A stretch of 64,000 bases of DNA from Carettochelys insculpta (GCF_033958435.1 NC_134152.1:18028001-18092000); one strand, 5' to 3'. Shown: positions 1 to 11,990, numbered from the stretch's first letter. Notes: a model not told the origin generated them from the sequence alone. Translations and numbers: made by a program.

Positions 1-455
1 TTTCTACCAAGCAATTGACTATAAATTAATGTCATACCCATGCTTTAGTGAAAGGATACTAACAATATCAGGTCCTTTGTTCTCCCTGGCTGGCCATGAG
101 TGCAAAATGATGAAGACTTCCAGCTTCATCAGAAAGTCACGATAAAATGCACATTTCTGTCTACCTGATGTGCCCTTGTTCATTTCTGCTTTTTACAATA
201 CACTTAACAGTAAAGGATGGTATGCACTCAGATATAAAGGCAGAATTTGTTAATTTTTTTCCATAATTCAAACAGAAAACACAAAAAACCCAGGTACACA
301 TGTATTTTACAAATGCTTTATAGAACACAGAAAATTATGGGTAAACACAATAGCCTACTGAGGCTGAGAGAGGTAGAAAAATAATTCACATAAAAATAAC
401 CACATAAAACCAGAAATGATAAAACCAGGTTTACCTGTACAGAGCCAAACAATAT
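1..455. other. unique AT-rich intronic sequence
   Basis: I see no coding exon, no clear repeat and no RNA gene here. The open frames are short and have no recognisable domain. It ends at the left terminus of the Harbinger element. Confidence 0.5.
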
Positions 456-899
456 AGCTGTGTCTACACAACAGCGCTCTTTCGAAAGGGTAAAACTCGA
501 ATGATAACATTTGAAGTTCAGCCCTTAGAAAGAGTGAGGCTCCACACAAAAAGTGGATCAAACCCTCAATCTGCCCTTTCAAAAGAGTGTCCACTCAGCC
601 CCAGGAACTCTTTTGAAAGAACGAAACAGGACACCTCACACACAGGCTCGCAAGACGGACGAGCCCTTGCAAGGGTTGCAGACAGATGTTTCCTTAAAGG
701 ACGCCCCCCCTCCCACCCCACACCCTGCGCACACTGAGGCCTGCAGAGCTGCCACAAGCCAACCAGAGCCTGTACAGCATCCAGAGGGCTGGAGTGCAGC
801 CCAGTGGAGCCCCAGCAGCTGCTCCTGGCATTGGACGCTGCTATCCTGGACACTGAGCTTGCCATGCTGTGCACAGCTGACACAGCTGCCTCCCACCTC

Positions 900-2075
900 C
901 TTGGGTGATGTCCCCCTACCCTGGATCCTGCCAGCGCTGGCCGTGGGTGCCCCAGCACCTCTGGAGCCACCCTAGTAGCTCTGACTGGTAGGAGCATCTG
1001 GTATTGGTGGAGTGAGACGATGCCAGGTGGCTGCAGAATTTCTGGATGAGCAAGCAGATCTTCCAGGAACTCTGTCACTGGCTCGTCCCCACACTCAGAC
1101 ACCAGGACACATCCATGCGGCCCGCCCTCTCCCTCTAAAAAAGGGTTACCATATCCATCTGGAAGCTGGCCACCCTGGACAGCTACTGCTCCATGGGGCA
1201 ACAGTTCGGAGTGGGCACAGCCACCATCAGGGCTGGAAGTAAGGGCTGGCACCACAGGTACCAGGCTCCCAAGCAAGGGGGGCTCTTGCTGGCAGGGGAC
1301 CAGGGGTTGGGAATTCCATCCCATACAGGTTGTTCAGGGCATCACCGTAATGCTACTCAATAGGGTGGTCCATGTGGGGGGTCTGGATGTAGCCGTCACA
1401 GAATTCGCTGCACTTGGCTTCCCAAACTGCTTCGGTGCCCTGGATGAGACGTACATCCCCATCTGCACCCTGGCTCACAGCATTGGCCACTATATCAACA
1501 GAAAGGGCTACCACTCGGTAGCCCTCCAGGCTCTGGTGGATCCCTAAAGCCAGTTCATGGATATCTAGGTGGGCTGGGCAAGCCGGACACATGACGCACA
1601 TGTGTTCCAGAATTCGGGCCTCTGCCAGCGCATGGAGGCCAGGACCTACATCCCAGAAGTGGGAGCTCCCAATCGGGGATGTCACTATGCCACTCTGCAT
1701 GGTGGCAGATGCCATCTACCCCCTGCAGCCATGGCTAATATGAGCATATAACGACCTCAGCCAGGAGATGTACAACACCCAGCTAAACTTGGCCCACACC
1801 ATGGTGGAGCAAGCCTTCATGTGACTGAAGGAGCAGTGGTGGTGCTTCCCTGATGCCTGAAGGGCAGGGTGCATAACATCCCGCAGGTGGTGGGCACCTG
1901 CTGTGCCCTCCACAACATCATGGAGGGCCAGGGTGATATCTTCATGCAGGGGTGGTCAGATGCGTCCAGCCCCAGGTACAAGCAGCCAGCTGCAGCCTCC
2001 AGTCACCAGGCCCACCGGGATGGAGTCTGCATCAGGGAGGCCCTCCACGAGAGCTTCGCTCACGGGCCCCACTGA
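900..2075 (+). pseudogene. Harbinger (HARBI1-like) DDE transposase, broken
   Basis: This encoded the nuclease that cuts and joins the transposon ends. Recognisable blocks in order are: an N-terminal piece WLQNFWMSKQIFQELC (about 1030-1080), RPALPLKK (about 1118-1141), the helix-turn-helix-like piece GQQFGVGTATI (about 1195-1230), GFPNCFGALDET (about 1413-1451) with the first catalytic Asp at 1443-1445, YINRKGYHSVALQALVD (1491-1541), WASRTHDAHVFQNSGL (1575-1622) with the second Asp at 1593-1595, VEQAF with the catalytic Glu at 1807-1809, and IPQVVGTCCALHNIMEG (about 1876-1926). Stops at 1545 and 1566 interrupt the first frame. The catalytic Glu lies in another frame, so there is at least one frameshift before it. 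The family protein is roughly 350-400 residues and this copy covers most of it. A shadow frame of 252 codons on the opposite strand is not a gene. Confidence 0.82.
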
Positions 2076-2429
2076 CCCCACCCTCCACCATGCCTCACCA
2101 TCCCCACCACCACCACATCCATACATCAACCTCCACCATCCCTTCACAAAGAGCACAGGAGACAGGGATCTTTGGAAAATAAAACATTTACTAGAAACTA
2201 TGACTAAACAACTGTTTTCAGACAAAAAAAGAACTATGGGGAAGGCAGCAACCTATGTACACTGGGGGACTGGGAGGGACCTGAACCTGAAATGGGGAAA
2301 GGAGGGATCTGAACCTGGAGGGGGGCTGGGAGGGATCTAAATCTGGCAAAGGTGGAAGGCTGCAAGCCCCGCTGGCCCTGGGGTCCCCTCACTCCCCAGG
2401 TTCAGGATTCATGGCTGGGCTGAGATGGG

Positions 2430-3560
2430 GCAGGTTGCATGGACAGGTAGGGCCATGGGAGGGCTTCAGCGGGGTCGGGCTCAGCAGGCAGGTGGCGATG
2501 GGGCAGCAGGTGACTCATCAGGAGGGGCCGGAAGGGGGGTGAGAAGGCAGGCCACATTTACCACGTGCTCCCGGAGGATGCCAATTATGACATTTAGGTT
2601 GTTGAGGAGTCTGTCCTCCACCAGGCAATGTTGGCCTCTTTCAGTCGAAGGCATCGCTCATTCACCTCGGCCTGTTGGCAGCTGGCGGTGTCATCCCCTG
2701 ACTGCCTCTGAGGTCTCCAGCTACGGGCCCACCGTCACCTCCAGGCGGCCGTGTGGGATGACGGAGGGCAAGGGACTCTCTGGCCCTTGGATGTCGTGGC
2801 TGTATGGAGAAACAGATGGCATATGAGTCCCTTATCATGGTCCCAAGGGCTGTGCCCCTGTCCAAAGGCACAGCGGTCATGGGGTATCTCTCACACACAG
2901 CGAGATCCCCTGCCCATGAGAGGCAGTCCCCAGGTGTGGTCCAGCCCTGCCTACCTCTTGCTGCATGTGCAGCTTATGGCATTGTCCCCGGGGGGTAGGT
3001 GCTGAGTGTCGCCAGTGGCCGTCAGGGTGTGCTGGGTGTGTCCAAGCCAGGATGACTGAGCATGTGTGTGGCGCACTGGCAGCTGTGATGACCCCACCCC
3101 ATAAGCTGGGATGTGTGCCACGCCAAATACTTCCCGGATGATCCTTCATTCATGTCTGGTGACGCCCAGTTCCTAGTTGCCCGGATGGACAATCGGAACA
3201 GCACATCGATGATGAGGTCCCCCTTGTCGCTGAACCACTCAGTGGAAGGGTATGGCTCCTGGCCCTGGCCCCCTGGTCTCAGCTACTCCATGGAGGCCAT
3301 GGGTGGCGGGGGACTGTCCTGGGGGTCCGAAGATGGCCTGGAACTCCCTGTAGTAGAGACAGGCTGCTGGACCTACCTGTGAGTGGCTGGCCTCATCCCA
3401 AACCCTGGTGTAGCCCTGCCGGAGCTCCTTATCTTTACTCCAGACTTGGTCCAGATTCTGCTGAGGATGGCCCCAGGTGGAGAGGCCATGAGCCAGGCAA
3501 CTGAAGGCTGTGGCACTGCGCCGCTTTACCCCGTTTCCTCGAGCACCTCCTCCTCTTTCC
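2430..3560 (-). pseudogene. Harbinger accessory Myb/SANT-like DNA-binding protein, broken
   Basis: Read on the minus strand, about 3505-3270 gives in order AFSCLAHGLSTWG, VWSKDKELRQGYTRVWDEA and LYYREFQAIFG. This is the helical Myb/SANT-like domain found in the second gene of Harbinger elements, with the conserved K-x-L-R-x-G-Y-x-R and YYREF blocks. A C-terminal block near 2655-2525 reads LLNNLNVIIGILREHV and PLPAPPDE, resembling the C-terminal oligomerisation region of these proteins. The middle is interrupted by stops and frameshifts. In known Harbinger systems this protein carries the transposase to the nucleus and binds the transposon ends. The gene converges on the transposase, as expected. 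The start codon cannot be fixed. Confidence 0.72.
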
Positions 3561-4069
3561 GTAGTCCCAAGGGGTCTCTCACCTCTGGCTTGGTCTAGGA
3601 GGGGGCCTTTTTTCTTTTTTAAGGCCCTGGCTAATGCAAACCCTGCGAGGGCTCTGAGGGGAGGAGTCCTGGGGAGGACAATTGCTGGCCATTGTGGCTT
3701 TTTCAGTTTTGCAGGGTGGATGCGAGTGAGTGCTGAAAGCAGCTCATGGCTGTGCTACTAGCATGCTCTCAGCATCCTGCCATTGGTTTTCTGGGTCTGT
3801 ACAGCTTTAAGGGCAGCTGGACCTGGAGATGATAGAGCCCCACTGCTGCGGACCAGAGTGTCTCCGCACACCAGCTGGCTGGTGCCACGAAGGACTCCTC
3901 TTTCAAAAGAGTGGCCTGTGGAGCATCTGCATGTGTCTTCTTTGGAAAGTCTTTCGAAAGGGGACACACTTCCTAATATGGGATGGGGGTAGGGATTTCA
4001 AATTCTGCACTGTGTTCTTTTCATTTTCTTTTGAAAGAACACATTTTGTGTGTAGTTGCTCTTCGCATG

Positions 4070-4900
4070 AAAGAGAGCCAGAAATTTCGAATGTACTTGC
4101 ACATGTAGACCAAACTTTAGGGAATTAACCTAATTAGCATGATGCTGAGTGTTTCTTGCAAAGTTTCGTACAATAATATATTAGGATTTCCACCTGATTA
4201 AAAAGTATATTAGGGAAAGGTATCTTTGCTTCATTTTTAATTTCACTAATTCATGTACTTGTTTGAAAATGAAATACAGAAAAAAAACAGGAAAAACAAC
4301 AGCATCTCATTTTAGTCACATAAATATGGCTGCTAAAATTAGATGCCCAGATCACTATTCCCATGTGGGATTTATGTGTCTTAATAAGTAACCTTCATTT
4401 GAATAATACATTTAGACAGATATTGACAAATTTTGTATTAAGTCATGCATTTAGTATAAATAATTCCAACAGAAACAGAATGTATTGAACACATATTGTG
4501 ACACTGCATGTGGTGTCAGGATTGGGAGCATGTGGGATTGAAAAGAATACTACTGCCTCATCCAACGCACAGGCTGAAAACATGACCCAAGCTACATTTT
4601 TCACTTTCCAAACACATTTCTCCATGTAAGCTAGAAGCACATTTAAAAGTAGGTGGTGTGCAAAAATCACTCCCCCACTCAACAGTTGGGCTTTCATCCA
4701 TAATTATGGCCATATTTCACTCTCCCAATTTTAATGTCAGGGCCACAGAATAATAGGAAGATATACAGATACAGCATATTTGGTGAGCTAGTCCATTTCC
4801 CGAGTAAGTAGGAGGGTTCCCTAGAGCAAAGGTTCCCAAACTTCCTTCCACCATGACCTCCTTCTGAAAACATTACTACTACATGACCCAGAGAAGGGGT
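4070..4900. other. intronic sequence without a recognised feature
   Basis: AT-rich DNA with several polyA and polyT patches. I see no conserved coding block, no inverted repeat and no known repeat end. The minus-strand open frames around 4443-4975 have no recognisable domain. Confidence 0.45.
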
Positions 4901-5146
4901 ACTGAAGCCTGAGACAAATATTGAGGCACAAGGGACTGGTGACAGGGGGCGTTTAGCTGGCAGAGACATGTCCACATGGCCTCTGCAGTGCCGGCACCCC
5001 CTTCTGCTAGCACAGGGCTCTTGCGTAGCTATGGTAATGAGCTTCAGGAGTATGCAAATAGGCAGCCATTTGCAATCCTGAGAAGCTCATTTTGCATAGC
5101 TCTGCTGGCAGCGGTGCTGGGTAGAATGCTATGTAGACCCAGCCTT
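4900..5146. mobile_element. Harbinger-type MITE, copy A
   Basis: The right terminus reads atgtagacccagcctta, matching the 'ggctgggtctacat' end shared by many MITEs here. The interior (mcatgtccacatggcctct, tgccggcacccccttctgct, then agcagccatttgcaat-like sequence) is also found in copy B at about 6100-6306 in the same orientation. The left terminus is not clear, so the start is approximate. Confidence 0.6.
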
Positions 5147-6099
5147 ACTTGATCAGGACATCTAGGTAAATGAATTGCAGACACAGAGGATGATTTTAAG
5201 CATTAAGTTGCTGTGAGCCTGTAAGCTTTTAGTAAAACTATGGTGGCAGCTTGCCCCTAATACAAAGGCAATATCTGACTGTAGTGAAAGAAAGACCAGG
5301 CTTTGAGGCAGACCAGGAGAATGGGTGGGTGGTAAGCAACTCTTAGTCTAACAAATCATTGCCCCCAATAATGTATTCAGCACACAATCGACATCCCAAC
5401 CACTATGCCCTTTGGATAGGGGAGGAAGAATGTAAGACTTCAAAATTTCCATACAGTCAGGGTCAGTGTATGAAAACTCTTATGGTCTTGTTTACACTGG
5501 GAGCCATCTTCCCATCAAATCGGTTACATACACCGGTCAAAAATGGAACAATGCTCCAAGTATTATAATTGATATATAAATATAAATCTGTAAATGGTCT
5601 GGTAGCAACATATATTATTAAGGCTGCCCAACATTTCTCACTAGACACTGCTTCAGTTGCTCTAATTCTGATAAGTTACCTGAGCTAAAATTTTCTCTAT
5701 CCCTTGTCTGCCTCTGATTTTTATTTATTTCATAGACAATCTTAATTTTGTCACTTTCTCGCTCCTGAGCCAAGTTAGAAATGCCAGGTAACTGCAGTTA
5801 CCATTTTTTGTCACAAGAGTCTGACGCATCACATGATACTCTGAAGACAAGCTTTTCCACTTTCTGTCCCCTGGCAAAATAGCATTAGCCAGCCTTCTTT
5901 TATTATGTGGCAAAATGTGGACAAAGAAAGCTGGAAAGATGGAATTGGTAATGGAGCATCCCTGCCTGGTAGCAACCACTCTAATTGCCAGAGAAGAGAA
6001 TGAGAACGTTTTTATTTTGAGTGCAAAATTTTTTTAGCCCTCTATCAACGGGATTAAATTGAGCATGGTCAGACCTAAACCTGTTTACTGGCAGCAGGC
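5147..6099. other. unique intronic sequence
   Basis: Ordinary AT-rich intron between two related MITEs. No coding homology, RNA gene or inverted repeat was recognised. Confidence 0.45.
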
Positions 6100-6306
6100 C
6101 ACCATCAGCGAAAAGATTCAGGCACAAAGGGCTGGCAACAGAGGGGCTTTTTGCCAGCAGGGGCATGTCCACATGGCCTCTTTACTGCCGGCACCCCCTT
6201 ATGCTAATCAGCCTTGGGACCATGCTAATAAGCAGCCATTTGCAATTCTGAGACAGCTCATTAGCATGGGTCTGCCTGGAAAGCCGTGCCGTATAGACCC
6301 AGCCTT
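6100..6306. mobile_element. Harbinger-type MITE, copy B
   Basis: A relative of copy A: it shares gggcatgtccacatggcct, tgccggcacccccttatgct and aagcagccatttgcaattct, and ends in atagacccagcctt. It is about 1.2 kb from copy A in the same orientation. The left end is approximate. Confidence 0.6.
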
Positions 6307-8343
6307 CACGTACTTGAAAAGGGAAGGACATAAATGTGTGGCCAGAGGGGCAGATAATAGCAGCCCTGGGATGACTGCCCGCAAGGAGCACCAGGATAGA
6401 AAGAAAGAGCCTGCTATGCCTGTACTAGGCTGCAAAGAGGAGCCTGAAGTGAGTGAACTCCTTCATACACTCCCAATTAATTAAAAAAAAAAACAAACTG
6501 AAAACTTTTTACAAGGGGACAGTAAGGGTTCCAGATTTTTGCCCATGTCATTAGAAGAAATACTCAGAAAATAAGGTCAGTAACTATTACTGATTTGTAA
6601 TCCTTAATTTGCTTTATACATATTCCAAGTTACATTGGATGAAAAAAATGGTCAAATCCTAAATGATCCCAGTGGTGCAAGGTTGTACACAGTACCCTCA
6701 GTCTCGTAAAAATATCCTGTAATCTCAGAAATTCTGAAAAGTTATATGTGATGAAAATAATCTATTTCCCCTGTCACACGGACAACTAGCGCATTAGTCT
6801 ATTTCGTGCAGAAAACTCATATACGGCACCAGATTTTACACTTCATATAAAGTGATTGGGGTGATCAATCAAAAGAACATTAGTGTCTTGAGAACGTGAT
6901 CATCCCAGTTCCTGATATGAAAGCATGAAAAAATTCAGAGCACCAAGACAATCACAATAAAACTTGGCAAATGCATGGTAGAACTGCATTGTTTCAGACA
7001 CATAAAGGTCACAGATGCTGAAACTTTGTACAATTACACAACTCTGAAAGAAACGAGAGGCTAGATAGAGTGTTATTTCTAGCAGGCAATCTGCTGAAGT
7101 CTAATATTCCAACTTACAACAACAAAATCCTGTCCAGTAAAACGATTGTAACACTTACACTTTGAAAGAACCTTTTGTAATGCAAATGAGACAGCCAACT
7201 TCAAATGAGTTGCATGCTGAGGGTTTAACCTTGTCAATTACCTCTTCATACCTAGTGTGCCTGTAATACTAAGATATTTCAGGTTAATAAGTATGAGTAT
7301 ACTCAGAAATGTTTCAATGCAAAGAGACTTCAAAACCACATTTTCATTCAAAGGCTTTGGATTTTCCTCTTAGTCCCCAGAATTCTGAAATTATACTATT
7401 ATCACAAGATGGCACTGACATACAATCATTTAAACATAATTAGCAGTTATAAGTGGGTCCTTCTGTCTAGTTAAATATTAAGCCCCCTCTCTTGGATTTA
7501 TCCCCTGGCACATACTACAGTCTTTATATTTTGTCTTTTTTCTTCTTAAACAGCATAATATTTTACTCTCCTCTACAGTGTAATGGTCCCCAAAGACAAA
7601 AATTCCTGCCAAATCAGCAAAGGAGAGAGGCTTGTTTGTAAAGGGATTTTTATATATAATGCCATAATGTTCTCTGCACAGTATGTGAAACATATAGCTC
7701 CTACAGTGCTCACAAAAGATATTTGATTATTTCCCCTCCTCTTGTTTTGAATTCCCCCTAATCAAACAGTAATGTTTATGTTGAGAAAAAAATTCCAGAT
7801 CATCAACACTGCAGAATGCCAATTACTGCCAGTTGCCATAGTCCACAGATGAACTCATCCCACACAAGTTTCTAGATTAAATGTCTCAAGGTGGAACTTT
7901 AAAAAATAATTCTTCAAAACAAAATGTAAAATTTTATCCAATATCAAAAGTTCCACACAGTTTCTCCCAAACTTATACAAGTCTCAGTTTGACCTCTTGT
8001 ACATCTACATCACAATCTGCTGCTGACATTCACAAGATCTCTCCAGTCCTTTCCGCATGGAGGCAACCAGAATTAAAGGGCAGTGCATGAAATGTGAACT
8101 GAAGCTTGCTTATTGGAGGAAAATCCACTGTATTTATATACCGCAAAGGACCCTTGTTTCTAAAACACGAAAAAACAAGAATCGTATAGATACTTGTTCA
8201 AGGAAGAATTAAAGGAAGGGAAAAATGACAGTATCTAAAGAAGAGGGCACAACAAGCACCACTGGCCAGCAAAATTAAGTGTAGACAGAACTGTTTCCTC
8301 CCCACTGACAAATATGCTTTATAGAAGTACTTGGGTATTTTGT
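6307..8343. other. AT-rich unique intron
   Basis: Two kilobases with no recognised repeat. Short frames such as a 71-codon minus frame near 7478-7693 have no domain I can name and lack splice-site support. The stretch around 7130-7330 is complex, non-repetitive sequence and could be conserved non-coding DNA, but this cannot be judged from one genome. Confidence 0.45.
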
Positions 8344-8470
8344 CTCAGAGGGTAGCCATTTTAGTCTGTAGTTTCACAAATAACAAGCAGTACTGGGGCA
8401 CTTTAGACACGAATACATTTAGTAGGCCAGGAGGTTTTGGGGACAAAACCCACTTCCTCAGATGAAAACA
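8344..8470. repeat. degenerate palindromic-type (Penelope-like?) repeat
   Basis: Starts tctcagagggtagccattt then tagtctg, and contains gcactttaga and acccacttcctcagatg. These blocks match, in the same order, the better preserved copies at 24965, 46498 and 50045. It is strongly diverged and no target duplication is visible. Confidence 0.6.
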
Positions 8471-9036
8471 GTATCTTAGCTGGCATAGGAACACCACTGG
8501 ATTTATTGCTCAATAGTTATGGATAAGAAGTTAGTTCTAAGAATTTCAAAATAATGTGTAAGTATAAAACGTGTTCTCTGAGAAATTGCATGGTACTTTC
8601 TGAGACTGACTGGCAACTATTAATAGATTTCATTTTGTAAGTACTTTCTGAAAAATCGGAAAAGACAAACTCTGCTCTGTGATTCTGCAAAGACAAGCTA
8701 AGTTGCAAGAAACAATAGAGATATGCATAATATCTCCTCAATACTCCCTAGCCTGTTACACATAGACAACACCAGATAGTGCTAGAGCTGGTTGGAAAAT
8801 TTTCATCTAGATTTTTTTTTTTTTTTACAAAATTCTTCTAGTTTTGATGAAATTTCCCTATGGAAAAATCATTAGTATTAGCGCATAATATGACGTTATG
8901 AAATAATGCAAAATTATAAAAAATATACGAATAACTTTCTAAACATAAATTTCATTTTGAAACAAACATTTGTTTTCTTTACCTCAGGACAATTTTATTA
9001 AAATCAAGACAATTTTACACAACAATTCAGTTAGAT

Positions 9037-9330
9037 CAGGGGTGTCCAACACGTAGCCCGCAGGCCAGAATCTGGCCCATGGAGCCTTTTTATCCAGGCT
9101 GCTGAGCCAGCAGCAGGGCCATTTTTCAAAGGCGGCTGGGTGGCTCCCAGCCACATTGGCTCTTTAAAGAGTCACTTGAAGCTCCTGTTGCTGCCAGCCC
9201 CTCCTCCAGCTCCAGCACAGCAGGGGCAGCTCCCAGCGCCCTGACACAATGTACATGGGGGAGAGCTGGCAGAGGTCACTCTGGGGAATGTGGGCTACCT
9301 CCCTTGTGGGGGTTTGTCTCTGCACAGCCC
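9037..9330. mobile_element. hAT-like transposon end
   Basis: Begins caggggtgtccaac, followed by cccgcaggccagaatctgg, the typical terminus of hAT (Charlie/Ac-type) non-autonomous elements. Downstream sequence turns GC-rich. No matching opposite end was identified, so the end coordinate is nominal, and the 8-bp target duplication cannot be tested. Confidence 0.55.
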
Positions 9331-9565
9331 CTCTCACGAGTAGCCCCGGGTGTGTACTTGTTCGCTCGCTCCCTGGCCAGCACGATGCTGGAGCAGGCCT
9401 GCCAAGGGCATTAAGTCTCTAGTGCGTGGCTGAATGACATTGCACAACCTGCCTACTATGGCCAGGCCAGCATCACCAAAGAGTTGCTGCAGGGCCAGCT
9501 CTACCCTAGCCGAAGGCAGTGCCACAAGAGTTCTGTGCCCTGCTCATCATGTCCTCATGGTAGCA

Positions 9566-9765
9566 GTGCCCAGATGGACAGACAGAAAATGGACAGACTG
9601 GCTGGGCTGGAGGGGTACTGGGAGAGTGTTGAGACAGACAGATGGACAGGGCTGGACTGTGGCACTGGTGGGAGGGATGGACTGGTGGGGCTGGAGGGAG
9701 AGTGGGGAGTTGTTGGGACAGATGGACAGGCTGAGCTGGAGAGGCAGTGGGGGTGCTGAGACAAA
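9566..9765. repeat. GC-rich minisatellite-like tandem repeat
   Basis: Imperfect repetition of blocks such as gacagatggacagg, gggctggagg and ctgggagagt across about 200 bp. The open frames over it are low-complexity artefacts of the repetition. Confidence 0.6.
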
Positions 9766-9829
9766 TATATGCAGAAGCTGGGCTATAGGGGTGTGTTGGG
9801 GGATTGGGTCTAAGTTTGGAGGTGGTTTG

Positions 9830-9931
9830 GGGCTTTATAGCTTACATGTCCACTCAGTCCTACTTCTTGTTCAGCCGACCATTCAGACAAACAAGTCTGT
9901 TTACATTAATGGGAGATAATGTTGCTTCTTA
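9830..9931. repeat. left part of an older repeat split by the CR1
   Basis: Contains gacaaacaagtctgtttaca then gggagataatgttgcttct immediately before the CR1 3' end. The matching continuation appears right after the CR1 5' end at about 11567. I recall this as one interspersed repeat in turtles, but cannot name its class with confidence. Confidence 0.45.
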
Positions 9932-11566
9932 CAGAATCATAGGGCTGGAAGGGACCTCAGGAAATCATCTAGTCCAGCCCCCTGCTTCAGGCAGGATCAA
10001 CCCCCCACTAAGTCATCCCAGCCAGGACCATGTCCAGCCAGGACTTAAAAACATCAAGGGAGGGAGAATCTACCACCTCTCTAGGCAATGCATTCCAATG
10101 CTTCACCACGCTCCTGGTGAAGTCGTTTTTCCTAATATCTAACCTACACCTCTCCCTCCTCAACTTCAGACCATTACTCCTTGTTCTGTCATCTGACACC
10201 ACTGAGAACAGTTTCTCACTCTCCTTTTCAGAGCTCCCCTTCAGGAAGTTGAAGGCTGCTATTAAATCACCCCTAAGTCTTCCCTTCTGTAAACTAAACA
10301 AGCTCATATCCCTCAGCCTGTCCTCATAGGTCTTGTGCTCCAGACCCTTAATCATTTTGTTACCCTCCTTTGAACCTGCTCCAGCAAATCCACATCCTTT
10401 TTATACTGGGGGGGGCCCAAAACTGGACACAATATTCAAGATGTGGCTTCACCAATGCCGAATAGAGGGGAACAACTGCTTCTCTAGATCTGCTCGAAAT
10501 GCTCCTCCTAATGCACCCTAGTATGCCGTTAGCCTTCTTGGCTACAAGGGCACACTGTTTACTCATATCTAGACTTTCATCCACCATAACTCCTAGGTCC
10601 CTTTCCATTGTACTGCTGCTGAGCCAGTTGGTCTCTAGCCTGTAACAATGCTTGGGATTCTTCCACCCCAGGTGCAGGACTCTATACTTCTCCTTGTTGA
10701 ACCACATCAGATTTCTTTTGGACCAGTCCTCCAATTTATCCAGGTCATTCTGGATTCTCTCTCTACCCTTCAATGTCTCTACCTCTCCCCTAGTTTTGTG
10801 TCATCCACAAACTTGCTGAGAGTGCAACCCAGTCCCTCATCCAGGTCATTAATAAAGATGTTGAATAACACCGGCCCCAGAACTGAGCCTTGCGACACTC
10901 TGCTTGAAACTGACCACCATCCAGATTTTGAGCCATTGACCACTACCTGTTGGGCTTGACCATCAAGCCAGCTTTTTATCCATCTTATAGTCCAGGGATC
11001 CAATCCATATCTACTTAACTTATGGACAAGAATGTTGTGGAAGACCGTATCAAAAGCCTTGCTGAAATCAAGGTATATCACATCCACTGATTTCCCCACG
11101 TCCAAAGAGCTTGTTACATCGTCATAGAAGCTAATCAGATTGGTCAGGCAGGACTTGCCACTGGTGAATCCGTGGTGGCTACTTTTGATCACTTTCCCTT
11201 CTTCCAAGTGTTACAGAATGGATTCCATAAGGATTCCCTCCATTATTTTCCCAGGGATTGAGGCAAGGCTAACCGGTCTATAGTTCCCTGGATTGTCCTC
11301 CTTTCCTTTTTTAAAGATGGGCACTCCGTTTGCCTTCTTCCAGTCATCCAGCATCTCCGCCGGTCTCCAAGAGTCTTCAAGGATAATGGCCAAAGGTTCA
11401 GAAATTACATCTGCCAACTCCCTCAGTAACCTGGGGTGCATTAAATCCAGACCCATGGACTTGTACACATCCAGTTTTCCTAGATAGCCCAGAACTTGCT
11501 CCTTCCCCACAGATGGCTGCCCTCCATCTTCCCATACTGCATTGTCTAGGACCATTACTTGCAATG
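9932..11566 (-). pseudogene. CR1 LINE ORF2 (reverse transcriptase), 5' truncated, broken
   Basis: This is the 3' part of a CR1 non-LTR retrotransposon that copied itself by target-primed reverse transcription. On the minus strand, 11591-11211 holds the start of the RT domain (KKGKEDNPGNYRPVSLAS), 11207-10779 the central palm with [13 protein letters not shown] and the catalytic box FVDDTK (10794-10811; the usual box is FADDTK, so one residue is changed), 10773-10360 the thumb region with GVMVDESLDMSKQCA, and 10355-10008 the conserved C-terminus (FTRSVVKHWNALPREVV). A stop at about 11208 splits the first two blocks in one frame. The third block is in another frame and the fourth returns, so there are at least two frameshifts. 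The endonuclease domain is missing through 5' truncation. The 3' terminus lies at the ctatgattctgt near 9937-9949 and is CR1-typical. Confidence 0.93.
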
Positions 11567-11730
11567 CCAGCTGAAAATGAGAAGCGAGCATTCACATGGC
11601 ACTTTTGTAGCAGGCACTACAAGGTATTTATGTGCCAGATATGTTAAACAACCATGTGCCGCTTCACCAAAGATGGGCAACAATGGCTAGTGAGTGGGCT
11701 GCACAAGTGACCCTCCTTTGTTTCAGCAGG
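11567..11730. repeat. right part of the older repeat split by the CR1
   Basis: Starts with agctgaaaatgagaagcgag and continues with catggcacttttgtagcagg, gtatttatgtgccagatatg and accaaagatgggcaac. The order is that expected if the CR1 landed inside a pre-existing repeat whose left part is at 9830-9931. Confidence 0.45.
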
Positions 11731-11799
11731 ATGCAAGATTGAAATCGGTTATGACTCCAAGAATAAGATTAAATATATTAATACATCATTATCATCAAC

Positions 11800-11990
11800 A
11801 ACCATGGACTTAAGAGCCCGTTGGTGTCTGATGCCTCCCTCACTATTTCCTTCCATCTTTCCAGGTCCAGTGTGGAGTGGCTTAGTTTCTGTAGATTAGT
11901 TCCCCACCGATCTAATATATCATCTACTCTAGATATTTCAGAACAAGTAGAAATGCTTTAATCACACAGCAACAGAATTATCAGCAACCT
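11800..11990. repeat. LINE 3'-end-like repeat fragment, unclassified
   Basis: Contains gagcccgttggtgtctgatg and ctccctcactatttccttcc, then aggtccagtgtggagtggc and gttccccaccgatctaat. I recognise this as an interspersed repeat, probably the 3' end of an old LINE. The family is not certain. Confidence 0.4.

Larger units (their letters stand above)
456..4060. mobile_element. PIF/Harbinger DNA transposon, two-gene, decayed
   Basis: The left end reads tgtctacacaacag followed by ctctttcgaaag. The right end (about 4025-4060), reverse-complemented, reads ctacacaca then ttctttcaaaag, so the termini are diverged inverted repeats. Between them lie a HARBI1-like transposase on + and a Myb/SANT-like protein on -, arranged convergently, the normal two-gene plan of animal Harbinger elements. 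Both genes carry stops and frameshifts, so the copy is inactive. No clear 3-bp target duplication can be read, so the outermost bases are uncertain by some tens of bases. The GC content is well above that of the flanking intron. Confidence 0.8.

Noticed and set aside
566..1324. 252-codon open frame on the minus strand
   Set aside because: It overlies the Harbinger transposase on the opposite strand. It has no domain and is an antisense shadow.
7478..7693. 71-codon minus frame considered as a second host exon
   Set aside because: No match to PX, RUN or other domain known to me, and no clear acceptor or donor at plausible positions.
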